A DNA stretch of 64,000 nt, taken from positions 3,348,001-3,412,000 of the forward strand of contig NC_079887.1 of NCBI RefSeq assembly GCF_029227915.1, read 5' to 3'. This stretch comes from Hydractinia symbiolongicarpus. Lineage: Eukaryota; Cnidaria; Hydrozoa; Anthoathecata; Hydractiniidae. Positions 1-8,352 of the stretch are shown piece by piece. The notes beneath the pieces were generated by a model that was not told the DNA's origin, did no database searches, and saw only the letters and a program-made list of their open reading frames with translations. Numbering within the stretch: the stretch's first letter is position 1; each line of letters begins with the position of its first letter. A program made the position numbers and the translations under genes.

Positions 1-1
1 A

Positions 2-46
2 TCAGCACCCATACCAGCACCGAGACCGGGCACTAGCCAACAAGAC
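2..46 (+). other. Upstream open extension of the polymerase frame (possible 5'-partial gene)
   Basis: From base 2 to the ATG at 47 the polymerase frame has 15 sense codons and no stop. They encode a Pro/Ala-rich stretch. The protein may therefore start upstream of the window, with M1 here an internal Met. No ATG lies in this part of the frame. A 5' untranslated leader that happens to be open is the alternative. Confidence 0.55.
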
Positions 47-3000
47 ATGGATTTGAAAAGCAAGTTGATCGAATGGAGGGACTGGTTAATAAATCATGTA
101 CCTAAGGCTATTGAGGAGAAAGCGAGCAAAGCTTTCAAAACCATGAATGATAAGATCATGGGTTTGTATAAAAAGGGCACTGGAGAGGAAGTGGTGGAGG
201 TGGAGGAGGAGGAGGAGGAGGTGGAGGAGGAGGAGGAGGAAAACCCCTATACCCCCATTGAAGAAGCTTTTGTAGGTTCATACAAACGTTTCAAAATAAA
301 CTCGGATGGTGGGAAGAATGTCAGGGTCTTTCTCGAAAAGGTCGAGCACGTCGTAAATAGGTTGATGAGTGACGTGCTAGGGCAGAAGAAGTCGCTGAAG
401 ACTCAGGCGACCTTGTGGGTGAAGTGGGTAAGGGAGGACACCAGCTCGACCGATGCCCCGTGTGTACATGTCGATAAAGCTTTCAATAGCTATATGGAGA
501 TACTGCACGCCCACGATGACATTTCTGATGTTTTCGATCGGATGTGTAATAAGATAATCGAGCAGATTGAAAACCCTGCTCTACCCGCCAGCGGGTTCAC
601 AATCGAAAGGATCCTACATATGCATGTGGACTTTCATAAACTGAAATTAACCAGAGGTAGTTCTTACTTGCCGCTACCCAAGAATTTCAGTGGAAAGCGA
701 TCTGTGATTAACCCTCATAACGAGGATGATGATAAATGTTTCAGATGGGCTATTATCGCTGCTCTCAATCATGATAAGATCGATAATCACCCTGAACGTA
801 TCTCAATCCTTAAGAAGCATGATAAGTATAATTGGGATGGTCTAACTTTCCCAATGGCGCTAAACAAGATAGATTTGTTTGAGAGAAGGAACCCCGATGT
901 CGCTGTGCATGTTTTGACAAAGGATGAGAGAGAAGGTATCTACATGTGTCGCAAGTCGAAGCATCTTGACCGTAAGGAGACGGTTGTTTTGTTTTTGCTG
1001 TGTGAGGGTGATAAGAAGCACTACATTGCTGTTAAGAACTTGAGCGGTGTACTGAGCAAGGTTAACTCGAAGGATGGACATAGAGAGCATTATTGCTTGA
1101 ATTGTCTCTCTGGTTTTCCAAGCGAACAGAAAAGGGATGAGCACTTTGAGTATTGCAAGAATAACGATGCCGCTAAGATTCAACTCCCTAAGGAGGGTAG
1201 CACCCTAACCTTCACCGATGGTAAGTTTCAGCTCAAAGCCCCATTCATCATGTATGCCGATTTCGAAGCTTTTACAAAAGAGTTGCCAGAAGATGAGAGA
1301 AAATGCGGATCATCCACCGAGAAAGTTGGTAAACATGTTCCCACCGGATTCTGTTGTTATAGTAAATATGCTCATGGTGAAGTGCCGGACCCTCTGAATC
1401 TTTACCGCGGTGAGGACTGTGTCCCGCGCTTTGTAGATCATGTAGTTTCTGAGGCGAAAAGGTTATATAACATGTTTCCTCAGAAAGCAATGGATCCACT
1501 GACGGAGGAGGAGCGTGACAGTTTCAAGAGAGCCGTGGTGTGCCACATTTGCATGGAAGAATTTGATGACAAGGATGACAAGGATGACAAGGATGACATC
1601 AAGGTTAGGGATCACTGCCATTTCACCGGTAAGTTTCGCGGGGCTGCCCATCAGAAATGTAATCTGCGTTACAAGGTTCCTAATTATATTCCGGTTGTCT
1701 TCCACAATCTGAGTGGCTACGATGCGCATTTATTCATTAAGGAGCTTGCTAGGAAGTACGGAGAAGATGGTATGGGTGTAATCGCGGAGAATAAGGAGAA
1801 ATATATCTCTTTCTCTACGGATGTTAAGGTTGGTGAATACATTGACAAAAATGGTGAGACCAAAGACAAAAAGATACAACTGAGATTCATAGACTCATTT
1901 AGATTTATGTCAAACGGCCTAAGCTCCCTGGCTGACAACCTATCAGATGATCAATGCAAAAACCTTCGAAAATTCTTCAATGGTGACGAATTCAACATAA
2001 TGAGAAGGAAGGGTGTATACCCATATGAGTATGTTAACTCATTCGATAGGTTTAATGAAACTGAGCTCCCGTCAAAGGATGATTTCTACAGGAAGCTGAA
2101 CATGAATGGTATCAGCAATGCCGATTATGCGCATGCCCAGAAGGTGTGGAAGGACATGAAAGTTGAAAATATGGGCGTTTATCATGATATCTATCTCAAG
2201 ACGGATGTTCTGCTTCTGAGTGATGTGTTTGAGACATTCAGAGAAACATGCTTGAGAAACTACGATCTAGACCCGGCTCACTTTTACACTGCTCCGGGAT
2301 TAGCCTGGAGGGCGTGTTTGAAAAAGACCAAGGTTAGTCTAGATTTATTGTCGGATATGGAGATGGTCATGTTCATTGAGAGTGGTATTAGGGGTGGATT
2401 GTGTCAGGCTGTCCACCGCTACGCCAAGGCCAACAATAAGTATATGGGGGACGAGTACAACACATCGGATGGGAATTGCATGGATTTATTTGAGCAGCAG
2501 CAGGAAATTGCTAAAACCGTGCCTTTTGTAAAAAGAAAATTGATTGAATTGAGGTACTGGTTGATGAAACATGTACCTAGGGTCATCAAGGTGAAAACTA
2601 GTAAAGCTTACAGAGCCGTGAAGGATAAGATCATGGGTTTGTATGAAAAGGTATGTTGGGGACCGTCTGTACCGAAAGAGGAAAAACAATATACCACCAA
2701 AGCCAACACATCTGAGAGTAAGGAGATGAATAGCTATCTCCAGTACCTAGATGCAAATAATTTGTACGGCTGGGCCATGATTCAGAAGATGCCGACCGGG
2801 GGGTTTGAGTGGGTTGATGACGTGGTTTCTGATTTTACACCCGAACTGATTTCACAATTAGCTGTGGAAAACGGTGAAAAGGGGTACATCCTTGAGGTTG
2901 ATGTTAGCTATCCACGGGAGCTTCATGATTCTCATAACGACCTTCCTTTCATGCCCGAGAGGAAGATCATTAATGGCGTCGAGAAGCTGACACCGTGTCT

Positions 3001-3697
3001 TTCAGACAAGAAGAAATATATCACTCATATCCGTGCGCTTGATCAAGCGTTGAAGCATGGTCTTGTTCTTGAGAAGGTTCATAGGGTCTTGAGATTTGAT
3101 CAGAGTGCGTGGTTGAAGTCGTACATAGATTTCAACACTGATTTGCGTACCAAATCAACTAATGACTTCGAAAAGGACTTTTTCAAGCTGATGAATAATT
3201 CGGTCTTTGGGAAGACAATGGAGAATCAGCGAAGGCAGAAGGATATACGTTTGGCCACCAACCAAAAGAATTATGAGAAAATGGTGATGAAGCCCAACTT
3301 CAAGGGTAGCACGTGGTTCTCGGAAACACTGATGGGCATAGAGATGTCCAAGATCAAGATCAAACTAAACAAGCCAATCTACCTGGGGCTGGCAATTCTC
3401 GACTTGTCCAAGATAGTTATGTATGAGTTCCACTATGATTACATGAGACCAAAATATGGTGTGGATGTAAAGCTTTGCTACATGGATACAGATTCATTCG
3501 TTTATCATATCAAAACCGACGACTTTTACAAAGATATCGCCGACGATGTGGCTTTGAGATTTGACACTTCGGGGTACGATGAGAAAGATGGTAGACCCCT
3601 ACCATTAGGTTTGACTAAAAAGATCATTGGGCTGATGAAGGACGAGTTAGGTGGCAAGGTAATGACGGAGTTTATCGCTCTTAGGGCTAAGAATTAA
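47..3697 (+). CDS. Protein-primed family B DNA polymerase, Polinton/Maverick-like, truncated by TAA
   Basis: This is a 1216-residue frame for a protein-primed B-family DNA polymerase, the enzyme that copies the linear DNA of Polinton/adintovirus-type elements. Exonuclease motifs are ExoI D405/E407 (YADFEAF), ExoII N554/D559 (NLSGYD) and ExoIII Y716/D720. Polymerase motifs are PolA at D902 (DANNLYG), PolB K1047-G1055 (KLMNNSVFG) and PolC D1147/D1149 (YMDTDS). All key acidic residues are present. Other parts, in order, are an N-terminal basic/amphipathic module (3-43), a Glu-rich linker (47-65), a possible Cys/His domain (C231, H325), a zinc finger (C350, C353, H366, C370) and an endonuclease VII-like insert (499-543). 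A second copy of the N-terminal module (828-868) sits between ExoIII and PolA. The start at 47 is only the first ATG in view, because the frame is open to base 2. The stop at 3695 is probably a nonsense mutation, so this is likely an inactive or C-terminally truncated copy. Assignment to the family is firm; the exact element type is inferred. Confidence 0.93.
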   Translation: MDLKSKLIEWRDWLINHVPKAIEEKASKAFKTMNDKIMGLYKKGTGEEVVEVEEEEEEVEEEEEENPYTPIEEAFVGSYKRFKINSDGGKNVRVFLEKVEHVVNRLMSDVLGQKKSLKTQATLWVKWVREDTSSTDAPCVHVDKAFNSYMEILHAHDDISDVFDRMCNKIIEQIENPALPASGFTIERILHMHVDFHKLKLTRGSSYLPLPKNFSGKRSVINPHNEDDDKCFRWAIIAALNHDKIDNHPERISILKKHDKYNWDGLTFPMALNKIDLFERRNPDVAVHVLTKDEREGIYMCRKSKHLDRKETVVLFLLCEGDKKHYIAVKNLSGVLSKVNSKDGHREHYCLNCLSGFPSEQKRDEHFEYCKNNDAAKIQLPKEGSTLTFTDGKFQLKAPFIMYADFEAFTKELPEDERKCGSSTEKVGKHVPTGFCCYSKYAHGEVPDPLNLYRGEDCVPRFVDHVVSEAKRLYNMFPQKAMDPLTEEERDSFKRAVVCHICMEEFDDKDDKDDKDDIKVRDHCHFTGKFRGAAHQKCNLRYKVPNYIPVVFHNLSGYDAHLFIKELARKYGEDGMGVIAENKEKYISFSTDVKVGEYIDKNGETKDKKIQLRFIDSFRFMSNGLSSLADNLSDDQCKNLRKFFNGDEFNIMRRKGVYPYEYVNSFDRFNETELPSKDDFYRKLNMNGISNADYAHAQKVWKDMKVENMGVYHDIYLKTDVLLLSDVFETFRETCLRNYDLDPAHFYTAPGLAWRACLKKTKVSLDLLSDMEMVMFIESGIRGGLCQAVHRYAKANNKYMGDEYNTSDGNCMDLFEQQQEIAKTVPFVKRKLIELRYWLMKHVPRVIKVKTSKAYRAVKDKIMGLYEKVCWGPSVPKEEKQYTTKANTSESKEMNSYLQYLDANNLYGWAMIQKMPTGGFEWVDDVVSDFTPELISQLAVENGEKGYILEVDVSYPRELHDSHNDLPFMPERKIINGVEKLTPCLSDKKKYITHIRALDQALKHGLVLEKVHRVLRFDQSAWLKSYIDFNTDLRTKSTNDFEKDFFKLMNNSVFGKTMENQRRQKDIRLATNQKNYEKMVMKPNFKGSTWFSETLMGIEMSKIKIKLNKPIYLGLAILDLSKIVMYEFHYDYMRPKYGVDVKLCYMDTDSFVYHIKTDDFYKDIADDVALRFDTSGYDEKDGRPLPLGLTKKIIGLMKDELGGKVMTEFIALRAKN
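53..175 (+). repeat. Duplicated amphipathic module, N-terminal copy
   Basis: Residues 3-43 of the polymerase frame are a charged, probably helical module with a W-x-x-W-L core followed by H-V-P, and a closing D-K-I-M-G-L-Y. The same order of residues recurs at 2528-2650. The DNA is also related: an 18-base stretch spanning the DKIMGLY codons is identical in both copies. The function of the module is unknown. Confidence 0.85.
185..241 (+). repeat. GAG/GTG codon microsatellite, Glu-rich linker
   Basis: This stretch is 19 codons made only of Glu (15) and Val (4), mostly GAG. It forms an acidic low-complexity linker (residues 47-65) directly after the N-terminal module. Replication slippage is the likely origin. 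Confidence 0.95.
737..1045 (+). other. Possible papain-like Cys/His domain in the polymerase N-terminal region
   Basis: Residues 222-332 contain an acidic lead-in followed by C-F-R-W at C231, and H-Y-I-A-V-K-N at H325, 94 residues later. A Cys at the start of a hydrophobic helix, followed about 90-100 residues later by His before a hydrophobic strand, is the arrangement seen in papain-like and OTU-like cysteine peptidases. This is a pattern-level suggestion only. A non-catalytic structural domain is equally possible. Confidence 0.3.
1094..1156 (+). other. Zinc-finger motif, C-x2-C-x12-H-x3-C
   Basis: C350, C353, H366 and C370 form a classic-spaced zinc finger of the C2HC kind just before the exonuclease domain, which begins near residue 395. 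It probably binds nucleic acid or the terminal protein region. The ligands are seen directly; the role is inferred. Confidence 0.75.
1541..1675 (+). other. Endonuclease VII-like His-Me finger domain inserted between ExoI and ExoII
   Basis: C499/C502 and H535/C538 look like a four-ligand zinc site. Between and beside them lie D522-H523-C-H525 and N539, matching the Asp-His and Asn catalytic positions of T4 endonuclease VII-type His-Me nucleases. The domain sits inside the 3'-5' exonuclease region, between ExoI (405) and ExoII (554). T4 endonuclease VII cuts branched DNA. Whether this insert cleaves DNA is not known from the sequence, but every expected key residue is present. Confidence 0.7.
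1565..1597 (+). repeat. 9-bp GATGACAAG tandem repeat in the endonuclease-like insert
   Basis: Three perfect copies of a 9-base unit plus a 6-base partial encode alternating Asp-Asp-Lys (residues 507-517). The repeat lengthens the loop between the zinc knuckle (C499/C502) and the D522-H523 pair, without changing frame. Confidence 0.95.
2528..2650 (+). repeat. Duplicated amphipathic module, internal copy within the polymerase
   Basis: Residues 828-868 repeat the N-terminal module, again with W-L, H-V-P, an S-K-A aromatic position and D-K-I-M-G-L-Y. It lies in a segment of roughly 80 residues between the conserved GIRGG/YAKANNKYMG region and motif PolA at 902, where I recall related polymerases having only a short linker. 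It keeps the frame, so the insertion was in phase. The two copies differ at many codons, so the duplication is not fresh. Confidence 0.85.
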
Positions 3698-3967
3698 GCT
3701 TACAAACAGCTATGTGGTAGGGAGGATAAGAGGTGCAAGGGTGTCAAGAAATGTGTGGTGAGGAAGACAATAGGTTTCGATGACTATAGGAGATGCTTGT
3801 TGGAGGGTGAAAATGTTTACAGGGAACAGATGACCTTTCGATCGATTAAGCATGATGTTCATACCATAAAAACAAACAAACTAGCGCTCAATGCAGATGA
3901 TGATAAGCGCATAATTATGGAGGATGGCATTACCACACTGGCTAGAGGACATTATAGACACACATAA
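3698..3967 (+). pseudogene. Severed C-terminal tail of the polymerase, beyond the in-frame TAA
   Basis: The polymerase frame continues here without a shift for 89 codons to a TAA at 3965-3967. The sequence still looks coding. It includes a basic Cys-containing stretch (CKGVKKCVV), an aromatic/acidic stretch (FDDYRRC) and an acidic-basic patch (DDDKR) shortly before the end. I recall tails of this kind closing related animal polymerases, which makes this the true C-terminus separated by one nonsense codon rather than a separate gene. The first ATG in this part falls at the codon after YREQ, well inside the tail, so independent translation is unlikely. Confidence 0.85.
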
Positions 3968-4090
3968 CACTATAAATTATAGGAGACGACAGATGAGGGT
4001 GGGTAGGGACCCATGGGACGGGGATGAGGGCCAGGGGGACACGGCGGGGGAGGGGGTTTTGGACAGATATTATAGAGCATGCCCGCTTAT
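3968..4090. other. Non-coding 3' flank with a G-run cluster
   Basis: No gene is seen here. At 3997-4056 the + strand carries nine runs of three or more G (3997, 4001, 4006, 4015, 4020, 4028, 4034, 4046 and 4052) with short loops. That composition can form G-quadruplexes and is very unlike the AT-rich DNA on both sides. It lies 30 bases after the polymerase frame's final stop and 35 bases before the 75-bp repeat. Confidence 0.8.
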
Positions 4091-4265
4091 TTGACGTAAA
4101 GTGGTAAAGTGCACATGGATTTTATCGACTCTTCTATCGTTGATTTGACGTGGATGATCTATAATTTGACGTAAAGTGGTAAAGTGCTAACGGATTTTAT
4201 GGACTCTTCTATCGTTGATTTGACGTGGATGATCCATAATTTAACGTAAAGTGGTAAAGTGCTAA
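4091..4265. repeat. 75-bp tandem repeat, about 2.3 copies
   Basis: Units start at 4091, 4166 and 4241, each opening with TTGACGTAAAGTGGTAAAG (TTAACG in the third). The spacing is exactly 75 bp, and the third unit breaks off after 25 bases. Each full unit carries TTGACG twice. It is unrelated to either satellite. Subterminal tandem repeats are common near the ends of large DNA transposons, so this may be part of a terminal repeat of the polymerase-bearing element. Confidence 0.9.
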
Positions 4266-4301
4266 GGGGATCTGTCCTAACATTGGGGTTTTCCTATCTC
4301 T
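4266..4301. other. Last unique bases before the satellite; candidate element terminus
   Basis: These 36 bases match neither the 75-bp repeat nor the 203-bp satellite and end ...CTATCTCT. Satellite similarity begins abruptly at ACTTGTAG (4302). Polintons have AG at the 5' end of each inverted terminal repeat, so a right end in CT fits. The following six bases (4302-4307) would then be the target-site duplication. The left end is outside the window, so this is a hypothesis. Confidence 0.35.
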
Positions 4302-4344
4302 ACTTGTAGTTTTTAAAAATGTTTTCATTTTTGATGAGACGCTG

Positions 4345-4350
4345 AATAAA
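4345..4350 (+). promoter_or_regulatory. First AATAAA after the polymerase, inside the first satellite monomer
   Basis: I find no AATAAA on the + strand between the polymerase stop at 3697 and this site, which is part of the GCTGAATAAAAG block found in many 203-bp monomers. A polymerase transcript could use it as a poly(A) signal. The motif is short and recurs many times in the array, so its function is uncertain. Confidence 0.25.
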
Positions 4351-4704
4351 AGAAGTTTAATCGCCGGCAAACGAAAAACCGCGATTTCCCGTAACTCCCG
4401 GCTTGGCCCGTATTGTCAAAAGTATACAAAGAAAGTACCCAGGGAGTAAACTCATTTCCCGAACGAATTTTTAAATTATTTTTTCACCACTAAAACGCAT
4501 GAGACTTGTAGTTTTCAAAAATGTTTTCATTTTTGATGAGACACTGAATAAAAGAAGTTTAATCGCCGGCAAACGAAAATCCGCGATTTCCCGTAAATCC
4601 CGGGCTTGGCCCGTATAGTCAAAAGTATACAAAGAAAGTACCCAGGGAGTAAACTCATTTCCCGAACGATTTTTTAAATTACTTTTTCACCACTAAAACA
4701 CATG

Positions 4705-7700
4705 AGACTTGTAGTTTTTAAAAATGTTTTCATTTTTGATGAGACGCTGAATAAAAGAAGTTTAATCGCCGGCAAACGAAAACCTGCGATTTCCCGTAAA
4801 TCCTGGACTCGGCCCGTATAGTCAAAAGTATACAAAGAAAGTACCCAGGGAGTAAACTCATTTCCCGAACGATTTTTTAAATTACTTTTTCACCACTAAA
4901 ACACATGAGACTTGTAGTTTTTAAAAATGTTTTCATTTTTGATGAGACGCTGAATAAAAGAAGTTTAATCGCCGGCAAACGAAAACCTGCGATTTCCCGT
5001 AAATCCTGGACTCGGCCCGTATAGTCAAAAGTATACAAAGAAAGTACCCAGGGAGTAAACTCATTTCCCAAACGATTTTTTAAATTATTATTTCACCACT
5101 AAAACGCATGAGACTTGTAATTTTCAAGAATGTTTTCTTTTTTGATGAGACGCTGAATAAAAGCAGTTTAATCGCCGGCAAACGAAAACCTGCGATTTCC
5201 CTAAATCCCGGGCTTGGCCGTATAGTCAAAACTATACAAAGAAAGTACCCAGGGAGTAAACTCATTTCCAGAACGATTTTTTAAATTATTTTTTCACCAC
5301 TAAAACGCATAAGACTTGTAGTTTTTAAAAGTGTTTTCATTTTTGATGAGACGCTGAATAAAAGAAGTTTAATCGCCGGCAAACGAAAACCCGCAATTTC
5401 CCGTAAATCCCGGGCTTGGCCTGTATAGTCAAAAGTATACAAAGAAAGTACCCAGGGAGTAAACTCATTTCCCGAACGATTTTTTATATTATTTTTTTAC
5501 CACTAAACGCATGAGACTTGTAGTTTACAAAAATATTTTCATAATTGATGAGACGCTCAATAAAAGAAGTTTAATCGCCGGCAATCAAAAATCCGCGATT
5601 TCCCGTAAATCCCGGACTCGGCCCGTATAGTCAAAAGTATACAAAGAAAGTACCCAGGGAGTAAACTCATTTCCCGAACGATTTTTTAAATTATTTTTTC
5701 ACCACTAAAACGCATGAGACTTGTAGTTTGCAAAAATATTTTCATTTTTGATGAGACGCTTAATGAAAGAGGTTTAATCGCCGGCAAACGAAATCCCGCG
5801 TTTTCCCGTAAATCGGGGGCTTGGCCCGTATAGTCGAATGTATACAAAGAAAGTACCCAGGGAGTAAACTCATTTCCCGAACGATTTTTTAAATTTTTTT
5901 TTCACCACTAAAACGCATGAGACTTGTAGTTTTCAAAAATGTTTTCATTTTCGATTAGACGCTTAATGAAAGAGGTTTAATCGCCGGAAAACGAAAACCC
6001 GCGATTTCCCGTAAATCCCGGGCTTGGCCCGTATAGTCGAATGTATACAAAGAAAGTACCCTGTGAGTAAACTCATTTCCAGAACGATTTTTTAAATTAT
6101 TTTTTCACCACTAAAACGCATAAGACTTGTAGTTTTTAAAAATGTTTTCATTTTTGATGAGACGCTGAATAAAAGCAGTTTAATCGCCGGCAAACGAAAA
6201 CCCGCGATTTCCCGTAAATCCCGGGCTTGGCACGTATAGTCGAATGTATACAAAGAAAGTACCCTGTGAGTAAACTCATTTCCAGAACGATTTTTTAAAA
6301 TATTTTTTCATCACTAAAACGCATAAGACTTGTAGTTTTTAAAAATGTTTTCATTTTTGATGAGACGCTGAATAAAAGATGTTTAATCGCCGGCAAACGA
6401 AAACCCGCGATTTCCCGTAAATCCCGGCTTGGCTCGTATTGTCAAAAGTATACAAAGAAAGTACCCAGGAAGTAAACGCATTTCCCGAACGATTTTTTAA
6501 ATTATTTTTTCACCACTAAAACGCATGAGACTTGTAGTTTTTAAAAATGTTTTCATTTTTGATGAGACGCTGAATAAAAGAAGTTTAATCGCCGGCAAAC
6601 GAAAACCTGCGATTTCCCGTAAATCCTGGACTCGGCCCGTATAGTCAAAAGTATACAAAGAAAGTACCCAGGGAGTAAACTCATTTCCCGAACGATTTTT
6701 TAAATTACTTTTTCACCACTAAAACACATGAGACTTGTAGTTTTTAAAAATGTTTTCATTTTTGATGAGACGCTGAATAAAAGAAGTTTAATCGCCGGCA
6801 AACGAAAACCTGCGATTTCCCGTAAATCCTGGACTCGGCCCGTATAGTCAAAAGTATACAAAGAAAGTACCCAGGGAGTAAACTCATTTCCCAAACGATT
6901 TTTTAAATTATTATTTCACCACTAAAACGCATGAGACTTGTAATTTTCAAGAATGTTTTCTTTTTTGATGAGACGCTGAATAAAAGCAGTTTAATCGCCG
7001 GCAAACGAAAACCTGCGATTTCCCTAAATCCCGGGCTTGGCCGTATAGTCAAAACTATACAAAGAAAGTACCCAGGGAGTAAACTCATTTCCAGAACGAT
7101 TTTTTAAATTATTTTTTCACCACTAAAACGCATAAGACTTGTAGTTTTTAAAAGTGTTTTAATTTTTGATGAGACGCTGAATAAAAGAAGTTTAATCGCC
7201 GGCAAACGAAAACCCGCAATTTCCCGTAAATCCCGGGCTTGGTCCGTATAGTCAAAAGTATACAAAGAAAGTACCCAGGGAGTAAACTCATTTCCCGAAC
7301 GATTTTTTATATTATTTTTTTACCACTAAACGCATGAGACTTGTAGTTTACAAAAATATTTTCATAATTGATGAGACGCTCAATAAAAGAAGTTTAATCG
7401 CCGGCAAGCAAAAATCCGCGATTTCCCGTAAATCCCGGACTCGGCCCGTATAGTCAAAAGTATACAAAGAAAGTACCCAGGGAGTAAACTCATTTCCCGA
7501 ACGATTTTTTAAATTATTTTTTCACCACTAAAACGCAGGAGACTTGTAGTTTGCAAAAATATTTTCATTTTTGATGAGACGCTTAATGAAAGAGGTTTAA
7601 TCGCCGGCAAACGAAATCCCGCGTTTTCCCGTAAATCGGGGGCTTGGCCCGTATAGTCGAATGTATACAAAGAAAGTACCCAGGGAGTAAACTCATTTCC

Positions 7701-8352
7701 CGAACGATTTTTTAAATTTTTTTTTCACCACTAAAACGCATGAGACTTGTAGTTTTCAAAAATGTTTTCATTTTCGATTAGACGCTTAATGAAAGAGGTT
7801 TAATCGCCGGAAAACGAAAACCCGCGATTTCCCGTAAATCCCGGGCTTGGCCCGTATAGTCGAATGTATACAAAGAAAGTACCCTGTGAGTAAACTCATT
7901 TCCAGAACGATTTTTTAAATTATTTTTTCACCACTAAAACGCATAAGACTTGTAGTTTTTAAAAATGTTTTCATTTTTGATGAGACGCTGAATAAAAGCA
8001 GTTTAATCGCCGGCAAACGAAAACCCGCGATTTCCCGTAAATCCCGGGCTTGGCACGTATAGTCGAATGTATACAAAGAAAGTACCCTGTGAGTAAACTC
8101 ATTTCCAGAACGATTTTTTAAAATATTTTTTCATCACTAAAACGCATAAGACTTGTAGTTTTTAAAAATGTTTTCATTTTTGATGAGACGCTGAATAAAA
8201 GAAGTTTAATCGCCGGCAAACGAAAACCCGCGATTTCCCGTAAATCCCGGCTTGGCTCGTATTGTCAAAAGTATACAAAGAAAGTACCCAGGAAGTAAAC
8301 GCATTTCCCGAACGATTTTTTAAATTATTTTTTCACCACTAAAACGCATGAG
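4705..8352. repeat. Tandem higher-order duplication, 9 monomers (1823 bp) x2, in array 1
   Basis: Copy 1 is about 4705-6527 and copy 2 about 6528-8350. Monomer variants keep the same order at a shift of 1823 bp. Only about six substitutions were noticed between copies, for example near 5340/7163, 5584/7407, 5714/7537 and 6380/8203. The duplication is therefore recent. Outside these limits the 1823-bp match breaks down, with differences at about 4699 and after 8362. Confidence 0.85.

Noticed and set aside
1565-1597. Asp-Asp-Lys repeat as an artificial epitope tag
   Set aside because: It resembles but does not match the common acidic tag. It is a perfect 9-bp tandem repeat within a natural domain, which slippage explains.
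860-2689. Short ORFs overlapping the polymerase on the other strand or in another frame
   Set aside because: They lie inside a strongly supported coding frame and show no domains. They are shadows of the polymerase.
3695-3697. Reassigned TAA (alternative genetic code)
   Set aside because: This is the only in-frame stop in about 1300 codons, and the frame also ends in TAA at 3965. A nonsense mutation is simpler than a changed code.
3971-3978. TATAAATT as a promoter element after the polymerase
   Set aside because: It is a short AT-rich match with no gene in the right position downstream on either strand, apart from the convergent polymerase.
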